Shown: positions 49,701 through 64,000 of the stretch, piece by piece | How positions within the stretch are numbered: the stretch's first letter is position 1 | Layout of the letters: each line of letters begins with the position of its first letter | Origin: Acanthaster planci | Lineage: Eukaryota > Echinodermata > Asteroidea > Valvatida > Acanthasteridae | Length of the DNA: 64,000 nt | NCBI RefSeq assembly: GCF_001949145.1 | Contig: NW_019091366.1 | Location: forward strand, 2,981,425-3,045,424 | Reading direction: 5' to 3' | Program-made: the position numbers and the translations under genes | The notes under the pieces: model-generated | What the model was told of the DNA's origin: nothing | Database searches by the model: none | The model's input: the letters and a program-made list of their open reading frames with translations, nothing else

Positions 49701-50639
49701 AGGACTCCAGGTCAACACACTATCTGTTTACAGTGCTGGCGCCAACCACAAGCTTCCAGACACATGGCAAGCATCCCAGACATTGGCCTGATACATCCTC
49801 CAAAGGGTGGGAGTATTTTAGAGGGGGGAGTAGGCATAATATAGCAGTGTTTTGTGCACAAACATATGGGAATGGATATGGACCCCCCCTTTAAGTCACT
49901 GGCAGGGCGATACCAAGATTGACGCCCCTCTCAATAGTTCGGTGGGGAAAAGTTAGGAAAAGTCACGGGGGTTCGACCAGGTGATGCGTGGCAGTTAGAA
50001 TGATCAAATCACATGATTTCCGAGACATTCTTGGCACAAGGTCCCACGTTGGAGGGTCCCCAACCCCCTAGGGCGTATGTAAAATGTTATTAAAATCGGA
50101 GGATTTCTATAGCAATAATAATGACGCTTTACAGAGCACACAGATCCATCAAGGTGCTCAACTTCGGGTGTTAATACATTGAAGTTACTATTAATCCTTG
50201 ATTGAAGAGATGATTTTTCAGATCCATCTTAAACTGCAAGAAAGATCCATCTTAAACTGCTAGAGCGCGTGGCCGCAGATAAAGCCACACCCACTTTACT
50301 TGTCTGTCTACTGTGTGTTTGCACAGGGAATTCCCGCTTTGTGGGATACTGAATGCATTTATAAAGCTAAAAATAGAGAAATACTGCGACTTCAGTAAGA
50401 TGAAACACAACGTGAATAGTACTTCTTAAAATCCCTCGTTTGTAACTAACTGAAAAGGAAAATAACAAAGTCCCGAGAAAAAAATCACCTAGTTCATCTC
50501 AATATATGGGAAGCGACAAACCTGCGAATCTGTTGTCCTCATTATCTTGCGAAATATCGTCACCAAAAGCGCCTAGTGCTCTGGAGAGTTGTGCGAACAG
50601 TACCAGGGTGCACAGGATCCACATACCGTTGAAACTCAT
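43787..50639 (-). CDS. Unrecognised secreted or membrane-anchored protein
   Basis: I do not recognise this protein. Eleven exons join in phase (5' to 3'): 50639-50522, 49033-48875, 48459-48304, 48012-47824, 47456-47333, 46885-46696, 46362-46256, 46002-45848, 45454-45279, 45070-44872, 44301-43787, for about 695 residues. The exon at 47456-47333 has a weak acceptor but is needed to keep the frame. A signal peptide opens the protein (MSFNGMWILCTLVLFAQLSR). The body is rich in acidic residues, N-glycosylation sequons (NVT, NDS, NAS, NNS, NNT, NVS, NTT, NGT) and scattered cysteines. Near the end lies a furin-type RKRR at about 558-561, then a Cys cluster (LDCKCPAGMVYSSNSFNC), an acidic linker, and a hydrophobic tail (CPISLILLANSLLFLLL) ending KDY, which could be a membrane or GPI-anchor signal. 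A basic cleavage site before a hydrophobic C-terminus recalls ZP-domain proteins, but I cannot align a ZP module. Confidence 0.78.
48122..48161. repeat. Perfect 20 bp tandem duplication
   Basis: TTTCTCTCTGCTGTAATTAA occurs twice back to back, in the intron between exons 3 and 4 of the unrecognised secreted-protein gene. Confidence 0.9.
49165..49493. repeat. Diverged tandem duplication, period about 205 bp
   Basis: CGATCCCTATTCAATG at 49165 recurs at 49370, and GGGGGCGTGGTCTGCAGT at 49269 recurs near 49471. Between them both copies have a T-rich run and a diverged GGAAGACTTTTCAGA/AGAAAGACTTCTCAG segment. It lies in intron 1 of the unrecognised secreted-protein gene. Confidence 0.8.
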
Positions 50640-52423
50640 TGGGCCCCGGCAATGCCAGCCTAAGCGTACGGTACAGGTTAAGCGAACAAGGAGTAGCCTT
50701 CGTCAATGAGTACGCCTTTTAGAACCGGTAGAGCTTTATACTCCAGTGGAAGAAATTCTTTGCATTTACTGACATGCTGTGACGTCATTTACCGAAATTC
50801 TTTCACTGGTCCTCTCCTTGAGTACGTGAATGGATTAGATGGTTGGCATAACTTCCATTTGATCCAAACATTGCTTTCGCAAGGAAATGCTCAATCCCCT
50901 TTCTCCCATCCGGGCCCAGTATGACAAAGGAGAGACTTTTCCTGGCTTTTTTTGGGGGGGGGGATTTAGGAGATGTTGATTAGAGATGACGATTTGGATG
51001 AAGATTGAGCAAATTTTATTGAGTATTCATTTTAAATGACCACATTGACAAATTGATATCTTTAATTAAGAACTTTTGTGTGCCCAGGTCCCATTTTAAC
51101 TTAAGTGCTAGAAATTTATTGTCTGATGCCACCAAATTTACTAGTGAATACTGAAAAGTGCTTGAAAAATGTTGATTTCTCACCACTCCTGAAAAAGATG
51201 CTGTCATACATGCTAACCATTTAAATAAAACGAACTAACTAAACGAACGCTTGAAAACATGTAGCAATAGTGCCAGGCTGCTAGAATATCTACATTGTTT
51301 AAAGTTTGTAATTTCGTCTAAACTTCCTCAGATTTTCCAGATTCTATTGAAAATACTTTGGTATAACAATAACATTATTGATTTTCGGAAATTTAAGTGA
51401 TTTATCACAATGTCGATGCTAACATGCAGGAAGTTCTTGATTTGGATAGAAATTGAATATTTTGTCAATTCCAGTGCTAAGATGACCCGGTCCAACCATT
51501 TATCTGATCAAAGTCTAGTTAGAACGTTACTATTTAAACGAACTGAACTGTCCCATGTGAATTGATTATGTCATTTAACACTTTCTAACAATTTACACAT
51601 TTATAGCTACATCTTGGGTAAAGTTGAGGGGACACTNNNNNNNNNNNNNNNNNNNNNNNNNNNNNNNNNNNNNNNNNNNNNNNNNNNNNNNNNNNNNNNN
51701 NNNNNNNNNNNNNNNNNNNNNNNNNNNNNNNNNNNNNNNNNNNNNNNNNNNNNNNNNNNNNNNNNNNNNNNNNNNNNNNNNNNNNNNNNNNNNNNNNNNN
51801 NNNNNNNNNNNNNNNNNNNNNNNNNNNNNNNNNNNNNNNNNNNNNNNNNNNNNNNNNNNNNNNNNNNNNNNNNNNNNNNNNNNNNNNNNNNNNNNNNNNN
51901 NNNNNNNNNNNNNNNNNNNNNNNNNNNNNNNNNNNNNNNNNNNNNNNNNNNNNNNNNNNNNNNNNNNNNNNNNNNNNNNNNNNNNNNNNNNNNNNNNNNN
52001 NNNNNNNNNNNNNNNNNNNNNNNNNNNNNNNNNNNNNNNNNNNNNNNNNNNNNNNNNNNNNNNNNNNNNNNNNNNNNNNNNNNNNNNNNNNNNNNNNNNN
52101 NNNNNNNNNNNNNNNNNNNNNNNNNNNNNNNNNNNNNNNNNNNNNNNNNNNNNNNNNNNNNNNNNNNNNNNNNNNNNNNNNNNNNNNNNNNNNNNNNNNN
52201 NNNNNNNNNNNNNNNNNNNNNNNNNNNNNNNNNNNNNNNNNNNNNNNNNNNNNNNNNNNNNNNNNNNNNNNNNNNNNNNNNNNNNNNNNNNNNNNNNNNN
52301 NNNNNNNNNNNNNNNNNNNNNNNNNNNNNNNNNNNNNNNNNNNNNNNNNNNNNNNNNNNNNNNNNNNNNNNNNNNNNNNNNNNNNNNNNNTCAAAAGCGC
52401 TGGTTCCAACTTTTCCCGTGAAA
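50640..52423. other. Intergenic region with assembly gap
   Basis: This is the upstream region of the secreted-protein gene and the 3' flank of the insulin/relaxin-like gene. Apart from the N run I see no coding exon. A poly-G stretch occurs near 50953. The 3' UTR of the peptide gene probably extends into the gap. Confidence 0.5.
51637..52390. other. Assembly gap (N run)
   Basis: A run of 754 N begins only 34 bp beyond the stop codon of the insulin/relaxin-like gene. Frames that appear to cross it are artefacts. Confidence 0.98.
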
Positions 52424-52934
52424 TTAGCAAATTCCTGAGGCGATAAGTTCATTGGTGGAGCATCCAATGATACAACAGTAATCGGCCATTCCATCGTAAT
52501 CCTGGCGCTTGCTCAGACGGATGGGTGTCCTGTAACTGATATCGAGGTGTCTAGCTGCATAAGTCCAATCAGATTAAAAAAAAAGAGGAAGAAGAAGAAG
52601 AAAGGAACAAACAATATATCAGCCCAGGAATTCCTACTAAAGACATAAGATTATAAATATCACACATATGACAACTTTATTGGGTTTACATCGGAGCCTG
52701 TGCTGAGTAAGAACAGTTCAAACCTGATTTAAACGTTTCCAGCAAGTCATCCAGCGAGCGTGGGGATCTGTTGGATCTCTTAGCCATTGAGCAAGCCGTC
52801 CATACAAACTGGGGGAAAGCTGACCCGCAGTGCTTACTGCTCGAATCGGCTTGTACCATCGACAAACTCAGAGTGGCGATTACGAAAACAACGGCAGGTA
52901 CCGAGGCGAGGATTAGGCGGTACTTGGATGTCAT
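52424..52934 (-). CDS. Insulin/relaxin-family peptide precursor (gonad-stimulating-peptide-like)
   Basis: Two coding exons, 52934-52724 and 52554-52424 (TAA), encode 113 residues. The intron is phase 1 and falls in the C-peptide, as in insulin-superfamily genes. Residues 1-29 form a signal peptide (MTSKYRLILASVPAVVFVIA...). The B chain has Cys36 and Cys48 (HCGSAFPQFVWTAC, the classical C-x11-C), followed by a KR site at 52-53. A C-peptide of about 32 residues ends in KR at 86-87. The A chain QDYDGMADYCCIIGC... has Cys97, Cys98, Cys102 and Cys113. Six cysteines in total fit the fold. The A chain resembles the starfish relaxin-like gonad-stimulating peptide, but the last interval is C-x10-C instead of C-x8-C. 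TTTGTCGCAG just before the ATG looks like an acceptor, so a 5' non-coding exon is likely; an in-frame upstream ATG (52976) is then intronic. It is a secreted hormone acting through a relaxin-type or insulin receptor, by inference. Confidence 0.88.
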
Positions 52935-53372
52935 AATCTGCGACAAACACGTAAAATATGATCCAGGCAGAGCCACTCAAAGACATCAATTATTTAATTT
53001 GTAATTTATCTCACGGCAAAATGAATTAGAGTCGCAACAAGCTTGGGATTTACATAAAACTTTGAACGGATCCCGTACAGTTCTCTTCATGCAGTTCCAA
53101 AATAAAGATGTTCAGGGCAGTTTTTTTAGCCTGAGTAGCGTGATTACTTGTACACCGCCACGTGAATAATTTTTGCAAGAAAAGGTAGAAGATCAATTTG
53201 AGATAATTATCATTGCTTATGGAATTAATTTGCCCTGCATCATGTTGTTTAAGTGAACATGATGATAACTCAGAGTCCATGATCAAATGGGTACCGTAGT
53301 CATATCGTAATCATATTTATTTATTAAAACCTACCTTGTTTGAAAAAATTAAAAACACGAATTATATATATG

Positions 53373-53541
53373 TTGAATAGAAAAGATGAATTGCCAGAAT
53401 ATCCTATTTCCAATGATAAAGATCGTCATGTCGCACTATCCCGCTACGTTAAAAAAAGATTCAAACTTCGAATTAGATTTGAATAGACAAGATGAATTTC
53501 CCGAATATTCAATTGTTTTAAAAGATCGTCATGTTGCATTA
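53373..53541. repeat. Diverged tandem duplication, period about 106 bp
   Basis: TTGAATAGAAAAGATGAATT (53373) recurs as TTGAATAGACAAGATGAATT (53479), and AAAGATCGTCATGT with GCA(C/T)TAT recurs downstream in both. It lies about 440 bp upstream of the peptide gene's start codon. Confidence 0.75.
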
Positions 53542-55815
53542 TGTGCAGAGTAAACTGTTCCTTAAAAGAAACTGAACATATGCAAACGAATACGGTAAAT
53601 CTTTACGTTTCCTGGAAATGAAGGATAGAGCACATTATCCTTAAAATTAATACGGAAATGGGCACAAACATCGGCGTATCCAGGTCCTGGGTCCAAGAGG
53701 ACAAAATCGAATTATTTTTTTACCCGTAAGGGATCCTAATGTTACCCAGTCCCCTGTAGTATGCCACTGTATGTAAACGTGTATTAACAATTTCCAAACA
53801 ATTGCTCTGGAATATACATAATATAGGTTGTTCAACAGCGAGCAACCTGACAATTGTCGCATTCTGAGACTGCGTATTAAGCCTCATCAATGTCTGCTCA
53901 TATCCGTGCATGAAAAACCAACTTATCTAATTACGAATATAATAACGAATCTATTCTTATCTTTGCTACACGCAACAACTGCAGAAACTGAAAAGTTGAT
54001 TACTTACGTCTCTTTGGGATGCTTGCAAAGTTTACGACGGAGAAGTTGCAGCGAGCCTGTCTTGGACGACAATTTTTGTTGATCACTTCAGTTGTTAGGA
54101 CTTCTGCTAAAATGCTCGCCAGACAAGTAATCGAATCAGTGATTATTCCCAGAGGAGTGTGGGTGTTTTATAGAATTCAGTGTGTCATTAATTATTCCAC
54201 GTTGATTGCAAGTGACCAGCTGGTATTAAATGGATTCCCCGGTCTAAGCTTTGCTGGCGGCAGTCTCTAAACACATCACTGGAAACATCAAGCTACATCA
54301 TAATCACCAATTATCGTGAGTACAACACGTCATGGGTATAGATAATGAAAATTTAATTCTTATTTGATGTAGCCATCACCTTTGTTGGCCTCATCACCGT
54401 TACTGGCCTCTTAAAGTGCTCCAAAAAGAATTTTTTGAGAAAATCTCCAGAGCAGTGTTCCGTAGCTCCAAGCGTAAGTCGTTTTGTAGATCGAATTTTG
54501 TACTTCAATTTGAGAATTGGCGTCACCCGACACACTAACAATTGGTTCGACTGAATTAGTACAAGCTTTGAATTATGTTTTAAAATGGCCTCGACACTAC
54601 TTGATATATTCACTTATTTTATACTTCCTTGACTCGATTCGGTCTAACGGGTTTTAATCTTCTCATGGGAAAGCTAGTTTTATTTAACGTAGTATGCAGG
54701 GATCAATGCGTGCAAATTATTCAGAACGTTTAGCCGAACCGCGTGAACCTGTCAGAAGATGAAATTGAGTGACTTATTAGAACACAACACGATTGACGTC
54801 AATAAAGAGATCTAATTTTACAAAGCGAAGGAGTAAACAAGAAGTCATAATATATCGACACCTGCCCTTTTTTTCCTTTCAAAGAGACCGAGGGAATCGC
54901 ACGCTTGCTATCTTATTGCAGAATCGGATATGCTGAGACACCACTAACAGGTGTACTATACAAGCTGAAGAGCATAAAGAGCCATAATCGTGAATGATCA
55001 AGTTGATTCATACTCAAAACGTCATCCTTTCCGTTTGTGTGAACAAACAGATAAGGTGCAAGCCAATTACTTCTCCCGATGTTCTTCTCACGATTTTTCT
55101 TTAATTTTAAATACAGCGGTTAGTGACGACTAGAGATGGCCATTAAGCACATAGAAGGTGAATTTAAATAAGGCTCAAGGCTTAAAGCGAAATTGACCTT
55201 TTGGATCTTCATGTTTTCATGTTGAGAAAGGGAAAGGTAGGTAGGGGGTCAGAAATGGTGGCAAGTGGAATTTGGGATTAGAGAGGTGGGGTTGGATTTG
55301 ATGGTGAGTGAACGGGGGAGGGGTTGAATGAGTGTAATAGAATTTGGTTGAGTAGGGCTAAGTGGGAATCACTGTGCATGGGAGTGCTGTAAACCTCAAT
55401 CTAAATGCATATAAAAGAGGGTTTATAGGATATAAGCGTTCTATACGCTGGACAATTACTATTTGTTTCCTGATTTTATTTTTGTTTTTCTCCAGGTGAT
55501 TCTGAAGGCCAAACACTCCCTTGGCAGGGAAAAGATGCCATTATACCGACCGAACTGTCATCAATCATACACCCACATATACTGTCACCTAATCGCCAGA
55601 GTTCATACTTTCGTGATTTTGAGAGTTAAAGAAAATGTACTACACCGATTTCAAGAACTGTTTCAATCGTCGCCAAACCTTTAGCGGTTGAGCGAAATTG
55701 TCAATTTCCGACAAGATAAATCACTACATTCAAAATGCTCCAATGGTATCCCGAAAAAATGAGCAGAAAACGAGGTGGAGGCAAACATCTCGACGACGTG
55801 CGGATTTACACAAAG

Positions 55816-56199
55816 TCACGATTTTTTTTGGTTAATGCTAAGGTTGTAATCATAAGAACAAATTTTGCAGCTTTTTTGAAATCTGATGGAGAATATCCGC
55901 GTGGGCGTAGAGTTCTTTATCGCGGAAGCAGGCCCGATAGCACTACAATGACGACGCGCTATTCGCTTCACGCAAAGATACAAAGTAAAACAGATGAGCA
56001 GGACGAAAGATAGCACAGTTGACAAAAACATCAAAGAGATCAACAGAGCTAGTTTCAATACAGGATTTACCAGACACTGGTGATCTCTTTCTGCAAAGAA
56101 AGCTTTTCTTCCTGGAAGTAATCCACGGAAAACAGAAAGAAGAAGCAAGAATGTCCATAGGCAAATACTGGTTTTCCCAGCCAATTTCGGAAATTCCAA
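55816..56199 (-). CDS. Possible small membrane protein, unrecognised
   Basis: A 127-codon open frame, one of the longest uninterrupted frames in this gene-poor stretch. It has a hydrophobic N-terminal segment (SICLWTFLLLLSVF) and a strong second hydrophobic segment (LKLALLISLMFLSTVLSFVL) followed by basic residues (CVKRIARRH), giving the look of a signal peptide plus one membrane span. I recognise no family and see no supporting splice structure. AT-rich DNA readily produces hydrophobic frames, so this may be chance. Confidence 0.2.
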   Translation of the reverse strand: MEFPKLAGKTSICLWTFLLLLSVFRGLLPGRKAFFAERDHQCLVNPVLKLALLISLMFLSTVLSFVLLICFTLYLCVKRIARRHCSAIGPASAIKNSTPTRIFSIRFQKSCKICSYDYNLSINQKKS

Positions 56200-59100
56200 A
56201 ATCTAATTTGTAAAATAAATTTCGATTTAGCGTAGCTTTTGAACGACTTAAAATCTGATTTCTTTTTCGCAATAACAAGCATTCAACGTCGTTTTGCATC
56301 CTTCAAATAAATGAATGTGCATTACCTTTCCTTAATAAAGAGGTTGCAAATACGTGACTGGGATTTCGGATTGACGTATTCTTTGCCAATTACAAAAAAA
56401 AAATGTGCCTTCTTATTCGCTAAAAATCCAGGACCCTTCGGGAGTATTCATTTCCATTTGCTGTTATTTAAAATCGCAAAATATATTCAATTTGATTAGA
56501 ATATGCAAGGCTACACAAATCGCAACACCACAAAAATGTTATGTTACTCCTTTATGGTGTGTTTGTTATCAAACTGCATATAAAAGAATTCAGGTTTCTG
56601 ACTGAAACGCAGCGCAAGAAGGAAGGTTCCCCCAGCGCCAGGTTTCCTCCAATAGTCGGTAGTTTCCACTCACAACATGAATGGTTTATTTCAATCATGA
56701 ATATTCAAAAATTTACCGATCAATTAAACACTTCTAAGAATGTCACTTTTCTTAGCACATAAACAAATTCTAATTCTTGACTAGGCATAGGGCCTACGTT
56801 AAATAAAACTTCGCGTGAAATCGCCTAGGCATTTTACGAAGTCAAACTTCATAGAAGCCACCAGGCCTATATTGTCAAATATCACTCTAGGTTCACAAAC
56901 AGGACACAAGCGCCTCCTATTAAGAGCAGAAATACCGGTACGTTATGATGGCGTTCACGAGGCAAACGCCATTTTAAACCGGCCAGTAATTAGGACTTGA
57001 CGAGACATTCAGGGGAACATACTTGAAAACACGAACAGCAAGATCTGACGTAGACTCACGCAGTGAGCGATATCATGAAGACTTGAAGGCCGTTTCGGTT
57101 CTTCCAGTCAAGTGCTGTCCAATGAACAACCAGATTTGTGAGAGTTGGGAGCGACATTACGAACAGTTTGGCAAGAATCTGAAATGCTTTCTCGTCAAAT
57201 GACTCCCGCTCATTATTGCCTACATTTTGAGCAAAATCGCTCACACGTCTCCCTGTACTGCTCTTTAATCTGATTCTGAAATACGTACGTGAAGGTTCCG
57301 TTCGCCTAAGCATGGCAAAGATTGATATGTTACACTCCAATTAAATTTAGTGATAAAACAAAAACTAACGTTACCAAGGAAATGAGGCAGAGACGTTAAA
57401 GGTAACAAACAGTCGTGCTTTCGCTTCAGAACAGCGTATCGAGTGACAAATCATTTTCTCCAGTTGATCTTTTGGAGTAGACATAAAGTGAGCAAACACC
57501 GAAAATTCTAGATGTTTGCCGTGACTTTTCCATTTTTGAGGTAGCCAGAAATGCATTTTTGACGGTGCAAATTGATTCCATTTATTTTGATTATGAATGT
57601 GGAAAATTTTGTCACACTTATTATTTTACAATTGAGCAATGGGAATGTGATGTCTGAATGTTTACGAAGCAGTCTGTTGTACTGATAATTTACAGGAAGG
57701 GCCATGCACTGAAAAGTGATGTCTGGGTAATTATTTCCGCAGCACTCTATCGCAGAGATAATGGGACTGAGTCGATCGTATCTTGAAGCAGTAAGATATC
57801 GAATTGATGCATTGGCAAAAGTCATGCAGCTAGGTGACATACAGAAATGACACGATTCGTATTCAGGTTCATTTATAATGTACATTTGGAATCAATTTAT
57901 GTTGACGTTGTACATCAAAAATGCATGTATTAAAATTATTGTTTATTTCACTTAATATTCCTTGACATTTCCTATAAAAAATCAGAGTTTCAAGCCACGC
58001 ATGTTGTTACATTACAGATTTTCCCTCAGAATTTAATGTCTTTGACACTGTCATGTACTCGGGTTTTGTTGTGAATACGATGTAAACGGCTACAAACCAC
58101 AAATACTGAAATGGTTTATGGCAACACAAACGATGCAAAAAGTATAAGGCATAATTTTGGACTGTGGGATAACAACTTTGTTAGGTAACTAAATCAATCC
58201 GCAAAACAGTTCGTACAGTTATTTCATACTTTGTGAGCTTGAAAACAATAAACCGATAAAAACGTCTGCTAGCTGTCCATGGTAATTATGAATTTGGAAA
58301 TAGAATTTTTAAATGAAAGATAAAAAAGTGATGTTTGATTTTGCAATCTTCCACAATTCAAATAGATATCCACGAAATTGACAAGTGCGTTTACCCACTA
58401 ATCAGTGAATAAGAAGTCATAAAATGTATTTGTCGTTTCAAAATTTAGTTAAAAGGGTTAGCCATTGCAATAAACGTACATAAAACGAGATTCAGTAATA
58501 ACAGGATGCTGGGTGCAAGACTCTGTGGACAAAAATCCAAACATTACAAAAGGTACATCCTTGATGCTGCCAGGAACAAATTGCATGGAAGACACAGTAA
58601 ACGCTACTGGCTTCCTCAAACGAACAAACTATTTTCTCCTGGAAAGTTTCATACTGATGAATACACCGAACCAGAAAAAAAGCTGTCTTTGACTGATAAT
58701 GAGTACAATTATCACGATTGCACTTCTAATAACGAGTGACTTAAGTTTCATAAAATACACAAAGGATGTTTCACTTGAATAAAACTATCACCATTTTATA
58801 CACGCCATTGAATCCATCAGGGCGAAGGGAGAAAGTGAACACTGTAACAATTTGCATCCATGCAATTGATGATGATCTCTCCCTTTTTTTTTTACATGTA
58901 TGGCTAGTGCAAGTACTGTAATATTATTTTATTTTTATACAGCGCAATATCTTGGCAGACTTTGTAACTTGATTAGGGAACTAGTCCAACGTGAATGCGT
59001 CTGATCAAGTTGCACTACATAGTTCTCCAATCAAGTTATTAAAATGATAAAACCAAGGTGATTTTGGTGTTCAGTATTATCTAGTCGAAGCAAAACTATG

Positions 59101-60647
59101 AAAAATGAATTGAATCTAATATGTGTTACGTTTTAAGGCCAACAGCAAACGTCATATGACTTTTTGGAAAGTATCACCGTTTTCCATATGATCAAATTAC
59201 AATACATATACTTAAACTGTTTTCTGATCCTTGCTAATACATGTGTTCCTTTTATATTTTTCACCTGTATCTATTCCACTGATGCCAATTACACGCATCA
59301 GATTTTCATCTAGATTTTGGCCCAGATTTTCATTTAGACCAAACCAACGTCCAAATAAATCGAAGTCTCCAAGCCAATATCTCTGGCCATGTAGTCATTT
59401 TGTACGTTTATTGGTACATATACGAACGAAACTTCTTACATCAAAAGGGAAGTGAACCTAATGATGAATCCGCACCTGCGATTTCTCATGAGAAGTGTAA
59501 CTCTGATGCATCTTTAGTTGGACAACATGACACCTGATCGCATTCAATTTTACGTGTGCTTTAAAGCACACTGTACATGATGTTGTATGAAACATGATAT
59601 TAACTGTTTCATTACCGCAGGTTTCAATCCACGACCTTCGCAGTCTTCCCTATGCTTAAATTTCGGCATCTTCTAAATTTCTGAATATTTTCCCCTTTAA
59701 CGAGTCACTATACATGTACATGCATTCCTCTAATTATACAAATACATACAAAAATTATACATATCTATGTTTTGGAATTTTTTTAATTCATTGCCACTTA
59801 TGAAAGCTTTTCAAATATACAGGTCCAGCAGAGAATCAATAATACAGGTAAAATATTTATAACGAATCCTGGCGCATTTTGTGCAATTCATAAGCTGCTC
59901 CTCATTCTGAAACCAAGAAGCACATGCTTAGAGCATACTTTATAGCTCCATGTTTAGAATGAACAAAACTAAACATTACATAACCCTACCGAATCTCAGC
60001 ATCACTTTACAGGCTGTAAGTAGGCAGGAAAAGTTATTGAATACAGGGGCATTCTCAAAGTGAAAAAAAAAGAAACATTAAGATGTATACAGCCAAATAT
60101 TCAGAGAGGATCCTCTCATAAGTGTACATCATTATTAGGTTACAAGGACCACTACTGATCACATTAGGAAAGTTTCAAAGGTATCATTTGTTACCGGTAC
60201 TGTTGATGCCCTAGGAGTCAACCTTAAACAGCTTTTGGAGTTCCATTATATTCCTTCTAGATTGTGTCTTACCTAACTGAAACCTTGACTGACGCTCGTA
60301 GGAGGTAGACTTTGGTAGCTGATCTATGTGCAGTTAGCTAGGATGATTCTCTTTCTTTAAGCCTGTAGTTCAATTTGATGATGCCTGTGTAGACTATGGA
60401 GGTTTAGGTCTGGAAACACCTGTCACTGATTTGATACTCTTACTCTGAGTCCAGTGAAGACATTGATATTTGGCTTATTTCTTCTGAAACTTTAGGGTAC
60501 CATCTCAGACATCTGTTCTTTGTCATATACATGTACAATGAATCAAGATTGAAGATGACATAAAAAGGCTATTTTTAAGGCTATTTGATGACCTGTTGAC
60601 CTCATTTAAAGAGGTAGAATATTCCTTTTCTAAGAATGTCCAATCAC

Positions 60648-64000
<3,353 letters not shown>

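Larger units (their letters stand above)
52935..60647. other. Long region without a convincing gene
   Basis: About 7.7 kb upstream of the peptide gene and downstream of CCDC186. A 5' untranslated exon and promoter of the peptide gene probably lie in the left part, but I could not locate them. It holds the duplication at 53373-53541, a G-rich purine stretch at about 55225-55340, and several open frames of 60-127 codons with no family resemblance (for example 55816-56199 and 57508-57885, minus strand). The right end likely includes the CCDC186 3' UTR. Confidence 0.45.

Noticed and set aside
49449-49844. Plus-strand 131-codon frame
   Set aside because: It is antisense inside intron 1 of the secreted-protein gene, overlapping the tandem duplication; composition looks non-coding.
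51585-52494. Open frames of 265-295 codons across the N run
   Set aside because: They are open only because N codons translate as X. The genuine coding sequence on the right flank is the A-chain exon of the peptide gene in another frame.
52424-52494. Minus-strand frame beginning MEWPITVVSLDAPP
   Set aside because: It is the wrong frame over the insulin-type A-chain exon. The correct frame gives the CC-x3-C motif and a phase-1 join.
52686-52723. Read-through end (NCSYSAQAPM) of the B-chain frame
   Set aside because: It lies past a good donor (CAG|GTTTGA). Splicing there joins in phase to the A-chain exon, so the read-through residues are intronic.
57056-57885. Chain of minus-strand frames that could be exons of a gene
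   Set aside because: I could not find acceptor and donor pairs that join them in phase, and none has a recognisable domain.

Overview
This is an AT-rich, intron-dense window from an animal nuclear genome. Every recognisable gene is split into short exons with GT-AG (once GC-AG) introns, and the joined exons encode metazoan proteins. Short palindromes built on TACATGTA, tRNA-derived SINE-like units and many small inverted-repeat elements suggest a marine invertebrate. An insulin/relaxin-family precursor resembling the echinoderm relaxin-like gonad-stimulating peptide, together with an invertebrate-type TRPV channel, makes an echinoderm or related deuterostome the best guess. The species cannot be named from the sequence.

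Layout, left to right: sideroflexin (SFXN1/3 type, + strand, 1907-5288); major vault protein (MVP, - strand, 26 exons, 8726-21317), convergent with it; mitochondrial NAD isocitrate dehydrogenase beta subunit (IDH3B, - strand, 10 exons, 23251-27707); an AhpD-like peroxidase-related enzyme (+ strand, 3 exons, 29150-30950), divergent from IDH3B; a FAM166/CIMIP2 ciliary microtubule inner protein (- strand, 7 exons, 32159-35396), head to head with a TRPV channel (+ strand, 14 exons, 35902-41978) across about 500 bp; an unrecognised secreted or membrane-anchored protein of about 695 residues (- strand, 11 exons, 43787-50639); an insulin/relaxin-like peptide gene (- strand, 2 coding exons, 52424-52934) beside an assembly gap; about 7.7 kb with no convincing gene; and the C-terminal exons of the coiled-coil protein CCDC186 (- strand, 60648 onward, running off the right edge).

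The genes are not an operon and share no single pathway. Two are mitochondrial (SFXN, IDH3B). The CIMIP2/TRPV pair may share a bidirectional promoter, and both fit ciliated cells. The insulin/relaxin precursor and CCDC186 (a dense-core-vesicle/Golgi factor in other animals) both concern secretion, but their proximity may be chance. I built exon models by hand from splice signals and frame continuity. All joins keep frame except one awkward acceptor in SFXN and one weak acceptor in the unknown secreted gene. The most noteworthy items are the insulin/relaxin gene with an atypical A-chain cysteine spacing, the unrecognised 695-residue secreted protein, an MVP splice donor present three times around a transposon insertion, and a hammerhead-ribozyme-like core inside an inverted repeat.
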